Source of the DNA: Flavobacteriales bacterium UBA7519
Lineage (GTDB): Bacteria; Bacteroidota; Bacteroidia; Flavobacteriales; Weeksellaceae
DNA length: 6,434 nt
Reading direction: 5' to 3'
Assembly (NCBI GenBank): GCA_002476905.1
Contig: DLND01000161.1
Span: 1-6,434, forward strand
Position 1 is the stretch's first letter. The number at the start of each line of letters is the position of its first letter. The notes under the pieces are model-generated. The model did not search any database. It was not told the origin of the DNA and saw only the letters and a program-made list of their open reading frames with translations. Position numbers and translations under genes: made by a program. This document shows positions 1-5,593 of this stretch, piece by piece.

Positions 1-544
1 CTATCTTATCGAAAACGGAATTCCAACGCACTTCATTTCAAAATTGGATGACAGAGAGCAATTGGTGAAAAAAGTGGATATCATTCCATTGGAAATGGTT
101 GTTCGTAATTACGTTGCGGGAAGTATGGCTCAGAGATTGGGTGTGGAAGAAGGTTTGAAATCGCCTGTTACTATTTTTGACCTTTGTTATAAAAAAGATG
201 AATTAGGAGATCCGTTGATCAACGATCATCACGCTGTTTTCCTCGGAGCAGCCACTTATGAAGAATTGAATGAGATGTACGCTTTGACAGATAAAATTAA
301 TCAATTATTGATTGCTTTATTCGATAAAGCCAATGTTATTCTTGTAGATTTCAAAATCGAATTAGGAAAAACTTCGGATGGAAAAATCGTTCTTGCAGAT
401 GAGATTTCTCCAGACACTTGCAGACTTTGGGACAAAGACACCATGAAAAAACTCGACAAGGACAGATTCCGACGAGATTTAGGAGAAATCACTGAGGCTT
501 ATGTAGAGATTTTTGACAGATTACAGACTGCTTTAGAAAAATAA
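1..544 (+). CDS. purC: Phosphoribosylaminoimidazole-succinocarboxamide synthase (SAICAR synthase), 5'-truncated by the window edge
   Basis: PurC joins CAIR and L-aspartate, using ATP, to make SAICAR in cytoplasmic de novo purine synthesis. The reading frame is open from base 2, and 180 residues up to the TAA at 542-544 are visible. Bacterial PurC is usually about 240 residues, so roughly 60 N-terminal residues (the start of the ATP-binding lobe) lie outside the window. Both family signatures are present: IIPLEMVVRNYVAGS at bases 80-124 and DEISPDTCRLWD at bases 398-433. A related stretch, LVDFKIELG, lies between them. A TTG at 44-46 is an internal Leu codon, because the upstream frame reads NGIPTHFISKL, as in other PurC proteins. 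purF follows after 20 bp on the same strand with no terminator between, so the two are probably co-transcribed. Identification is firm. Confidence 0.97.
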   Translation, partial: YLIENGIPTHFISKLDDREQLVKKVDIIPLEMVVRNYVAGSMAQRLGVEEGLKSPVTIFDLCYKKDELGDPLINDHHAVFLGAATYEELNEMYALTDKINQLLIALFDKANVILVDFKIELGKTSDGKIVLADEISPDTCRLWDKDTMKKLDKDRFRRDLGEITEAYVEIFDRLQTALEK

Positions 545-564
545 AATCCGAGAATAAGTTACCA

Positions 565-2085
565 ATGGATTTAGAATTTCAAAAATACAGCACGTTATCA
601 AAATATGCTTTTCAGAATCGTTATCAGGATTTTGAAGAGACGAGAAATTTTCCAAAAGAAGACTTTGGAGCGTATCCATTTGACAAGATGGAAGAGGAGT
701 GTGGCGTTTTCGGGCTACATTCCACCCAAGAGCTGGACACATTTTCTTTGTCACAGTTTGGGCTTTTTGCGCTTCAGCATCGTGGTCAGGAAGCTTGCGG
801 AATAGCAGTGGGAAATAAGGGCAAAATATTTTCTGTAAAAGATGAAGGTTTGGTTTTGGATGTTTTCAAAACAATTGAGGAGCCGGAACAATTTATGGGA
901 AGTACTGTCATAGGGCACACCAGATATACAACTGCGGGCGACAAGAAAAAATATAATTTTCAACCTTTTTTTGCGAAAAACGAATATGACCAGATTATAC
1001 TTTCCATCGCTCATAACGGTAATCTTACCAATGCCAAACAATTAAGGAAAGAGTTAGAGGACGAAGGTGTGGTTTTCCGTGCCACTTCTGACACAGAGGT
1101 GATACTCAGGCTCATTCAGAAAAATCTGGATCTTGGACTGCGTGGTGCAATTAAAGCGACGATGGAGAAAATCGAAGGTGCCTATTCTGTAGTTGGTATC
1201 ACAAGAAATAAATTTTTTGCTTTCAGAGACTTCAACGGAATCAGACCATTGGTTTTAGGAGCAATAGATGAAAACACCTTTGTGGTAGCATCTGAAAGCT
1301 GTGCTTTGGATGGAGTAGGAGCGCAATACGTTCGTGATATTTTGCCTGGTGAGATTGTTTACACCAGCGATAATGAAAAAGGATTGCAATCCTATCTTGT
1401 AAAAGAAAACTGTGTAAATAGAATCTGTGCATTCGAATATATATACTTTGCAAGACCAGATTCTACACTAGAAGGTATCAATGTACACGAAGTTCGGGAA
1501 AAATCCGGAATGAAGATCTGGGAACAGGCACCCGTGGATGCAGATATTGTTATAGGCGTTCCAGATTCCGGTGTACCCGCTGCCATTGGTTTTTCCAAAG
1601 CCTCAGGCATACCTTTCAGGCCGGTTCTCATAAAGAACAGATATATAGGGCGTTCGTTCATTATTCCATCTCAGGAAATGAGAGAACACTTTGTAAATCT
1701 AAAGCTGAATCCTATCGTCTCCGAGATGAAAGACAAAAGAGTAGTCATTATAGATGATTCTATAGTCAGAGGAACAACATCAAAACGATTGGTCAAGATT
1801 CTGAAAAATGCTGGGGTGAAGGAGATTCATTTCAGAAGCGTGTCGCCGCCCATTGTAGCACCTTGCTTTTTAGGCATAGATACGCCTACCAAAGACGATC
1901 TTATTTCTGCCAATATGTCGAAAGATGAGCTTAAAGATTACCTCGCTGTAGACAGCCTAGAATTTCTGAGTGTAGAAAATCTGGTAGAAATCCTGGGTTC
2001 TCCGGATCATTGTTTCGGGTGCTTTACAGAAAAATATCCTGTAAAAAATCCAGATGAGCTGGCTTTTTTAGACCAAGGTGACTAA
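565..2085 (+). CDS. purF: Amidophosphoribosyltransferase (glutamine PRPP amidotransferase)
   Basis: PurF catalyses the committed step of purine synthesis, turning PRPP and glutamine into 5-phosphoribosylamine. The 506-residue product has an N-terminal Ntn-hydrolase glutaminase domain (about 46-280) with nucleophile Cys46 in EECGVFG, Arg120 in HTRYTT, Asn151-Gly152 in HNGNL and Asp176 in TSDTE. The C-terminal phosphoribosyltransferase domain has the PRPP loop VVIIDDSIVRGTT at 393-405. Cys288, Cys434, Cys483 and Cys486 lie in the contexts of the four [4Fe-4S] ligands of the Bacillus subtilis enzyme (RICAFEY, PCFLGID, CFGCFTEKYP). This places it in the iron-sulfur, oxygen-sensitive, propeptide-processed class rather than the E. 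coli class. The ATG at 565 leaves 45 residues before the nucleophile, which is long. An internal ATG at 688 would leave four (MEEE). I kept 565 because it sits 20 bp after purC. A strong terminator follows. Confidence 0.97.
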   Translation: MDLEFQKYSTLSKYAFQNRYQDFEETRNFPKEDFGAYPFDKMEEECGVFGLHSTQELDTFSLSQFGLFALQHRGQEACGIAVGNKGKIFSVKDEGLVLDVFKTIEEPEQFMGSTVIGHTRYTTAGDKKKYNFQPFFAKNEYDQIILSIAHNGNLTNAKQLRKELEDEGVVFRATSDTEVILRLIQKNLDLGLRGAIKATMEKIEGAYSVVGITRNKFFAFRDFNGIRPLVLGAIDENTFVVASESCALDGVGAQYVRDILPGEIVYTSDNEKGLQSYLVKENCVNRICAFEYIYFARPDSTLEGINVHEVREKSGMKIWEQAPVDADIVIGVPDSGVPAAIGFSKASGIPFRPVLIKNRYIGRSFIIPSQEMREHFVNLKLNPIVSEMKDKRVVIIDDSIVRGTTSKRLVKILKNAGVKEIHFRSVSPPIVAPCFLGIDTPTKDDLISANMSKDELKDYLAVDSLEFLSVENLVEILGSPDHCFGCFTEKYPVKNPDELAFLDQGD

Positions 2086-2090
2086 TATTT

Positions 2091-2173
2091 GGGCAGCTTT
2101 ATCCGTCTTCCACTCCCGCTTTTTTCTTTTTTAGCAAAAAAAGAAAAAGAGCTCCGTTCAAGCCGGGCTGCTG
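2091..2173. repeat. Long imperfect hairpin element downstream of purF
   Basis: Just after the purF stop codon, outer arms GCAGC (2093-2097) and GCTGC (2167-2171) enclose a strong inner pyrimidine/purine hairpin. In the inner hairpin, GCTTTTTTCTTTTTT (2118-2132) pairs with AAAAAAAGAAAAAGAGC (2136-2152) around a short AGC loop. The middle parts pair only partly. The layout resembles intergenic elements I recall as recurring in Chryseobacterium genomes, but I cannot check copy number here. It could slow or stop polymerase on either strand, but the clean purF terminator comes about 30 bp later. It contains no reading frame of note. Confidence 0.5.
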
Positions 2174-2199
2174 TAGTTCGATAATAAAACATAAACATT

Positions 2200-2234
2200 T
2201 CCACCTAACAAATTTTGTTAGGTGGATTTTTTTT
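2200..2234 (+). terminator. Rho-independent terminator of purC-purF
   Basis: A perfect 13-bp inverted repeat, TCCACCTAACAAA (2200-2212) and TTTGTTAGGTGGA (2214-2226), is followed directly by eight T residues (2227-2234). In practice the innermost pairs open to form the loop. The T-run is only on the + strand; the minus-strand side continues as AATGTTT. It therefore ends transcripts coming from purF and should insulate ndk, which has its own promoter. Confidence 0.93.
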
Positions 2235-2245
2235 GATCACCAGAC

Positions 2246-2272
2246 AAAAAAAACCCCAACCGAAGTTGGGGT
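2246..2272 (-). terminator. Rho-independent terminator of a minus-strand transcript
   Basis: Read on the minus strand, ACCCCAAC - TTCG - GTTGGGGT forms an 8-bp stem (bases 2272 to 2253) with a C(UUCG)G tetraloop, an exceptionally stable RNA cap. It runs straight into eight T residues (2253 to 2246). On the + strand the same hairpin is followed by TAAAAAC, which is not a terminator tail, so the direction is clear. No annotated minus-strand gene lies upstream of it, which implies an unannotated minus-strand transcript starting between here and ndk. Confidence 0.82.
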
Positions 2273-2370
2273 AAAAACTAATAACCATGAAAACTCAAAT
2301 TAAACATGAGAATCGAAAATTATGATACAATTACTGTGCCAAAAGCATCCGATTCTTTGAAAGAATTTTC
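2246..2370 (-). ncRNA. Predicted small minus-strand RNA between purF and ndk
   Basis: This is an inferred transcript; I do not recognise it as a named RNA family. Its 3' end is set by the UUCG-capped terminator at 2253-2272. Its 5' end is set by the minus-strand -7 box TATGTTTG (2383 to 2376), which predicts a start near 2370 and a length of about 125 nt. The first part can fold into a small hairpin (ATTCTTT/AAAGAAT, 2352-2366), and the 3' end is the terminator stem. A second possible start, giving about 70 nt, is a sigma-54-like box at 2326-2341. Only very small reading frames fit inside, for example nine codons at 2278-2307 ending six bases before the terminator stem. A noncoding or leader role is therefore more likely than a protein. 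Function is unknown; it would not overlap purF or ndk coding sequence. Confidence 0.42.
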
Positions 2371-2372
2371 TG

Positions 2373-2404
2373 TTGCAAACATACGTATAAAAATTGTAAG
2401 TTTG
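2373..2404 (+). promoter_or_regulatory. Bacteroidota-type promoter of ndk
   Basis: TTG at 2373-2375 (-33 element) and TAAGTTTG at 2397-2404 (-7 element, matching TAnnTTTG) are separated by 21 bp. The predicted start of transcription is a few bases after 2404, leaving an A-rich leader of roughly 25 nt before the ndk ATG at 2434. With the purF terminator upstream, this makes ndk an independent unit. The two elements are embedded in a perfect inverted repeat that also creates a promoter in the opposite direction. Confidence 0.75.
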
Positions 2405-2407
2405 CAA
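2376..2407 (-). promoter_or_regulatory. Mirror-image promoter reading away from ndk
   Basis: On the minus strand, TTG (2407 to 2405) and TATGTTTG (2383 to 2376) match the Bacteroidota -33 and -7 elements with 21 bp between them, the same spacing as the + strand ndk promoter. Transcription would start near 2370 and run into the minus-strand terminator at 2272-2246. The match arises because TGTTGCAAAC (2371-2380) and GTTTGCAACA (2400-2409) are exact reverse complements, and the flanking bases supply TA on both sides. Confidence 0.55.
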
Positions 2408-2433
2408 CACTTTAAAAAAAATATTTAAAAAAA

Positions 2434-2853
2434 ATGTCAGGAAAAATCACATTTACCATGATTAAGCCAGATGCAGTTGCAGATGGACATATTGGTGCGA
2501 TTCTTGGAAAAATCAGCGAAGCTGGTTTCAAAATCAAAGCGATGAAGCTTACACAGCTTACAGTAGCAGACGCAAAAAAATTCTATGAGGTACACGCAGA
2601 AAGACCTTTCTATGGAGAATTGGTAGAATTTATGTCTTCTGGACCAATCGTTGCGGCAGTTCTTGAAAAAGACAATGCAGTAGAAGCTTTCAGAACTACA
2701 ATTGGTGCTACTAATCCTGCTGAAGCAGCTGAAGGAACTATTAGAAAGCTTTTTGCAAGAAGTATTGGCGAAAATGCAGTTCACGGTTCAGATTCTGATG
2801 AAAATGCACTTATAGAAGCTCAATTCCATTTTTCAGGTAGAGAGATTTTTTAA
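2434..2853 (+). CDS. ndk: Nucleoside diphosphate kinase
   Basis: Ndk moves the gamma-phosphate from ATP to other NDPs and dNDPs through a phosphohistidine intermediate, keeping nucleotide pools balanced in the cytoplasm. The 139-residue product has the usual length of bacterial short-chain NDK. Visible hallmarks are Lys11 in TMIKPDAV, the central [10 protein letters not shown] strand (70-79), the [13 protein letters not shown] segment (92-104) with Arg104, and catalytic His117 in NAVHGSDS. The ATG at 2434 gives the canonical N-terminus. Its leader is A-rich with no Shine-Dalgarno sequence, as is common in Bacteroidota. The gene is monocistronic, with its own promoter at 2373-2404 and a strong terminator at 2880-2911. 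It converges on rpe. Confidence 0.97.
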   Translation: MSGKITFTMIKPDAVADGHIGAILGKISEAGFKIKAMKLTQLTVADAKKFYEVHAERPFYGELVEFMSSGPIVAAVLEKDNAVEAFRTTIGATNPAEAAEGTIRKLFARSIGENAVHGSDSDENALIEAQFHFSGREIF

Positions 2854-2879
2854 TTTTTTTCTGAAAATTACAGAATAGG

Positions 2880-2911
2880 AACAGGCTGCCAATTTTGGCA
2901 GCCTGTTTTTT
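2880..2911 (+). terminator. Rho-independent terminator of ndk
   Basis: A perfect 12-bp stem, AACAGGCTGCCA (2880-2891) and TGGCAGCCTGTT (2896-2907), closes a four-base loop. The T-run 2906-2911 overlaps the end of the stem. On the minus strand the hairpin is followed by CCTATTCTG, so it is directional and ends ndk transcripts. Confidence 0.93.
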
Positions 2912-2925
2912 GCGGTTGTTTGTCA

Positions 2926-3010
2926 CTAGCCCCGATGGAACGGCATCCTTTTTTTTGCAATGGAATAAGCCTGGGCAAAAAAGATATAGTGGATAGCGGG
3001 AATGGCTCCT
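2926..3010. repeat. Imperfect inverted-repeat element between ndk and rpe
   Basis: The left part (CTAGCCCCGATGG..., 2926-2955) and the reverse complement of the right part (3010 back to 2979, AGGAGCCATTCCCGC...) share a register: AGCC, a CCCG-like block, a TCC block, then a T-run. The whole can fold into a long imperfect hairpin whose A and T tracts pair near the tip. The pattern resembles intergenic elements I recall from Chryseobacterium genomes, but copy number cannot be judged from one window. Lying between convergent ndk and rpe, it could serve as the rpe-side terminator, since no cleaner one follows rpe. No protein-coding frame is apparent in this gap. Confidence 0.45.
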
Positions 3011-3048
3011 AAAAAGCAGCCGACTAAAGCAAATTACGCGAGAAACTA

Positions 3049-3699
3049 TTAAATTTTCAAAAGTTCTATAGTGTGTTCCGGATTTTCTGACGAGAAAACA
3101 GCGTTGCCTGCAACCAATACATCTGCACCGGCTTCGAAAAGTTTGGAAGCATTGTCCAGATTCACGCCGCCATCTACCTGAATCAGCGCTGTGGAATTGT
3201 TACTAACGATTAAATCTTTCGTTTCTCTAATTTTTTTATAGGTATTCTGTATAAACTTCTGGCCGCCAAAACCAGGATTAACGCTCATCAATAAAACCAA
3301 ATCTACGTCTGAAATTATGTCTTCCAGCATTAGTACAGGTGTTGCAGGATTGAGAACGACACCAGCTTTCGCTCCTTTGTTCTGAATCTGATGTATAGTT
3401 CTGTGAAGATGTATACAAGCTTCGTAATGAACTGAAATGAGATCTGCACCAAAGTCTATAAATTCTTCTACATATTTTTCAGGTTCTACAATCATCAGGT
3501 GAACATCTACAAATTTTTTAGCATATTGCTGAACGGTTTTCATCACCGGAAATCCGAAAGAGATATTGGGGACAAAACGGCCGTCCATCACATCCACGTG
3601 AAGCCAGTCTGCCTGAGAGTTGTTTAGCATTTCGATGTCTCTCTGAAGATTTCCAAAATCCGCAGACAAAAGCGATGGTGCTATGAGTTTGTTTTTCAT
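3049..3699 (-). CDS. rpe: Ribulose-phosphate 3-epimerase
   Basis: Rpe interconverts D-ribulose 5-phosphate and D-xylulose 5-phosphate in the pentose phosphate pathway, in the cytoplasm. The 216-residue product has the usual family length and TIM-barrel motif order. These are APSLLSADF (7-15), LHVDVMDGRFVPNISFG (33-49, first family signature), DVHLMIVEP (65-73), LLMSVNPGFGGQKF (136-149, second signature), VDGGVN (175-180) and the phosphate-binding end VAGNAVF (196-202). The metal and catalytic residues His34, Asp36, His67 and Asp176 are all present. The ATG gives the standard short N-terminus. The gene starts 22 bp after the M42 peptidase gene ends, with no terminator between, so it is probably transcribed from the peptidase promoter. 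No clean terminator follows; the imperfect hairpin at 2926-3010 may act as one. Confidence 0.96.
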   Translation of the reverse strand: MKNKLIAPSLLSADFGNLQRDIEMLNNSQADWLHVDVMDGRFVPNISFGFPVMKTVQQYAKKFVDVHLMIVEPEKYVEEFIDFGADLISVHYEACIHLHRTIHQIQNKGAKAGVVLNPATPVLMLEDIISDVDLVLLMSVNPGFGGQKFIQNTYKKIRETKDLIVSNNSTALIQVDGGVNLDNASKLFEAGADVLVAGNAVFSSENPEHTIELLKI

Positions 3700-3721
3700 T
3701 TTAAACTTACTTTTTACTTTA

Positions 3722-4798
3722 TTAATGATATTTCAACTTCATTGTTGGTTCAATTTTTAGAAGACTTTCGTAAATTAACTGAATGACATTCGCAACGTCT
3801 TCTTTTGAAACCATTTCTACCGTGGTGTGCATATATCGCAAAGGCAAGGATATCAATGCACTGGGAACGCCACCGTTAGAGTGTGCGAAGGCATCTGTAT
3901 CCGTACCTGTTGCACGGCTTGCTGCAGCTCGTTGGAAAGGGATTTCTTTTTCTTTGGCTGTGTTGATAATCAATTCTCGAATGGTGTGATGAACGCTGGG
4001 CGCGAAGAAAACGACAGGACCATCGCCACATTTCTGGTCACCTTCTTTTTTCTTTTCGATCATTGGCGTCGTGGTATCGTGGGTCACATCGGTTACAATC
4101 GCGATGTTTGGTTTTATAGTGTCGGCAATCATATCTGCGCCATAAAGTCCCACCTCTTCTTGTACAGAATTGGTAATATATAATCCGAAAGGTAATTCAT
4201 TTTTGTTTTCATTCAGCAGTCTTGCCACTTCTGCAATCATAAAGCCTCCAATACGGTTATCCAAAGCACGGCAAACAAAGTATCTGTCGTTTAGTTCAAA
4301 AAACTCATCAGGATATGTTATCATGCATCCTATGAATATTCCCAAATCTTCCACTTCTCTTTTGGAAGTTGCGCCACAATCTATGAAAATATTATCAATC
4401 TTTGGAGTAGGTTCGTTTTGATTAGTACTTCTGGTATGTATCGCCGGCCATCCGAAAACACCTTTTACGATGCCTTTTTCACCGTGAATATGAACCACCT
4501 TAGAAGGAGCAATGGTTTGGTCCGAGCCACCATTTCTAATAACGTAGATTAATCCATCATCTGTAATATAATTAACGTACCAGCTTATTTCGTCTGCGTG
4601 TGCTTCTATCACAACTTTGAAATCTGCATCCGGATTGATGATTCCATAAGCGGTTCCATAATGATCTACCTCAATTTTATCCACATAAGGTCTGATGTAA
4701 TTCATCCAGATTTTCTGACCATTATGCTCATAGCCAGTGGGAGATGCTGTATTAAGATATTGTTCTAAAAACTGAATCGATTTTTTTTCGAATTTCAT
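3722..4798 (-). CDS. M42 family aminopeptidase (zinc- or cobalt-dependent, TET-like)
   Basis: M42 enzymes are cytoplasmic di-metal aminopeptidases that often form dodecameric tetrahedral shells and trim peptides released by proteolysis. The 358-residue product has the expected length and all active-site residues: metal ligand His67 and nearby Asp69 in EAHADE, bridging Asp180 in RALDNR, general base Glu214 and ligand Glu215 in VQEEVG, ligand Asp237 in VTDVTHD, and ligand His324 in RYMHTT. An insertion between metal-binding segments (about 83-165, including the APSKVVHIHG and VFGWPAIHTR segments) corresponds to the PDZ-like oligomerisation domain. Such genes are often annotated as glutamyl aminopeptidase or, misleadingly, as endoglucanase. 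Exact substrate preference cannot be read from the sequence. It is first in a probable operon with rpe and divergent from the DUF4294 gene. Confidence 0.93.
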   Translation of the reverse strand: MKFEKKSIQFLEQYLNTASPTGYEHNGQKIWMNYIRPYVDKIEVDHYGTAYGIINPDADFKVVIEAHADEISWYVNYITDDGLIYVIRNGGSDQTIAPSKVVHIHGEKGIVKGVFGWPAIHTRSTNQNEPTPKIDNIFIDCGATSKREVEDLGIFIGCMITYPDEFFELNDRYFVCRALDNRIGGFMIAEVARLLNENKNELPFGLYITNSVQEEVGLYGADMIADTIKPNIAIVTDVTHDTTTPMIEKKKEGDQKCGDGPVVFFAPSVHHTIRELIINTAKEKEIPFQRAAASRATGTDTDAFAHSNGGVPSALISLPLRYMHTTVEMVSKEDVANVIQLIYESLLKIEPTMKLKYH

Positions 4799-4824
4799 AT
4801 AAGTAAGGAATGATTTTTGATTTG

Positions 4825-4832
4825 TACTTTTG
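4825..4832 (+). promoter_or_regulatory. Likely -7 element of the DUF4294 gene
   Basis: TACTTTTG matches TAnnTTTG exactly and ends 23 bases before the chosen ATG at 4856. No good TTG lies 17-23 bp upstream; the sequence there is the start of the M42 gene. The promoter is therefore supported only by its -7 box. It also argues against the more upstream starts for the DUF4294 protein, because transcription would begin around 4837-4840. Confidence 0.5.
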
Positions 4833-4855
4833 CTGTTTTTATGAGAGTAAAAGTA

Positions 4856-5560
4856 ATGAATTTAAATAAATTTTTCCCTTTTCTTTTTCTATTCGTTGGT
4901 ATCATGTGCTATTCCCAACAGGATACGCTTAAGGTAACTTCGTTTGATGATATTCCGAAAAGTAGATTACAAAAGGATGAATACGGAAACGAGTATTTCT
5001 ATGACGAAGTTCAGAAAGCAAAGATATACAAGATCAATGGAGAGCAGGTGATTGTTTTAGACGAACTTACGCTGAGAGCAAATCCGCATTTTAATAACCA
5101 GTTAGACAGGAATTATTATTTTTTTCTCAATAAGAAATTAAACAGAGTTTACCCACTTTTTTTAGATGCTTTGGAGCATTATAATAGTATAAAAGCCGAA
5201 AGCGCTAATATGAGTAGTGCGGAACGTAACAAGTATATAAAACAAAGACAGAGCGAATTGGCAGCCAGCTATGAAAAGCAGCTCCGTGATCTTACTACCA
5301 CAGAAGGTCAGGTTTTTGCAAAACTGATGAACAGAGCTACTGGAAAAACGGTATATGATATCATTAAGGACCTTAGAGGTGGTTGGAGTGCTTTTTGGTG
5401 GAATGTTAAAGGTAATATTGCAGATGTTAGTCTAAAAACGCCTTATGACCCTCACAGGTTTCGTGATGATCTTTTTATAGAATCTCTTTTGCAGTCTAAT
5501 TGGAATCTTGGGTATTTACAGCCTTATCCGGGCGCTAGCAATTTCAAAGTAAATAAATAA
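4856..5560 (+). CDS. DUF4294 domain protein, secreted or periplasmic, function unknown
   Basis: I recognise the fold family (DUF4294, found mainly in Flavobacteriia) but know of no assigned function. The 234-residue product begins with a signal peptide: Lys5, a hydrophobic stretch FFPFLFLFVGIM (6-17), and a likely signal peptidase I site after CYS (18-20). The conserved domain lies at about 85-212. It includes RVYPLF (97-102), a charged helix-rich part (110-147), TEGQVFAKLMNRATGKTVYD (149-168) and DLRGGWSAFWWN (172-183). The residues before it (about 24-75) are less typical. The reading frame also has an ATG at 4841 and a TTG at 4817. I chose 4856 because it gives a clean signal peptide and leaves a leader after the -7 box. 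The gene is divergent from the M42 peptidase, a neighbourhood I recall as common in flavobacteria. It ends within the left edge of a terminator. Confidence 0.85.
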   Translation: MNLNKFFPFLFLFVGIMCYSQQDTLKVTSFDDIPKSRLQKDEYGNEYFYDEVQKAKIYKINGEQVIVLDELTLRANPHFNNQLDRNYYFFLNKKLNRVYPLFLDALEHYNSIKAESANMSSAERNKYIKQRQSELAASYEKQLRDLTTTEGQVFAKLMNRATGKTVYDIIKDLRGGWSAFWWNVKGNIADVSLKTPYDPHRFRDDLFIESLLQSNWNLGYLQPYPGASNFKVNK

Positions 5561-5593
5561 AGCACTACAACTAGGTAGTGCTTCTCTATTTTT
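5560..5593. terminator. Shared bidirectional terminator between the DUF4294 and LolA-like genes
   Basis: A perfect 9-bp stem, AAGCACTAC (5560-5568) and GTAGTGCTT (5575-5583), encloses the loop AACTAG. On the + strand it is followed by CTCTATTTTTA, and on the minus strand by TATTTATTTA, so both tails are U-rich but interrupted. It sits exactly between two convergent stop codons: the last base of the DUF4294 TAA starts the stem, and the LolA-like stop is at 5592-5594. One hairpin probably serves both genes. Confidence 0.75.

Noticed and set aside
44..46. TTG at 44 as the start of purC
   Set aside because: The frame stays open to base 2 and the preceding residues (NGIPTHFISK) are typical PurC sequence, so this is an internal Leu codon in a gene cut by the window edge.
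2278..2307. A nine-codon minus-strand frame (MFNLSFHGY) ending just before the minus-strand terminator
   Set aside because: Its position is suggestive, but frames this short are frequent in AT-rich DNA. It is mentioned under the predicted RNA and not called as a gene.
2287..2325. A 12-codon + strand reading frame (MKTQIKHENRKL) in front of ndk, considered as a leader peptide
   Set aside because: It lies upstream of the ndk promoter and downstream of the purF terminator, so no + strand transcript is expected to contain it. It is also too short to stand on its own.
3827..4183. A 118-codon + strand open frame inside the M42 gene
   Set aside because: It is fully antisense to a strongly conserved gene, has no recognisable domain, and is rich in Cys and Phe as expected for a shadow frame.
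3722..4798. Annotation of the M42 gene as an endoglucanase or cellulase
   Set aside because: This is a historical misannotation of the family. The visible metal ligands His67, Asp180, Glu215, Asp237 and His324 and the base Glu214 are those of M42 aminopeptidases.
4817..4855. Upstream TTG (4817) or ATG (4841) starts for the DUF4294 gene
   Set aside because: TTG 4817 lies upstream of the likely -7 box, and 4841 would be almost leaderless. Both spoil the signal peptide that begins at 4856.
4845..4855. TACTTTTA on the minus strand (4855 to 4848) as the promoter -7 box of the M42-rpe operon
   Set aside because: It misses the final G of TAnnTTTG and has no TTG at the right distance upstream, so it is too weak to call.
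4904..4912. Cys18 of the DUF4294 protein as a lipoprotein lipobox
   Set aside because: The residues before it are G-I-M, with Met at -1, which does not fit a lipobox. Ordinary signal peptidase I cleavage after Ser20 fits better.
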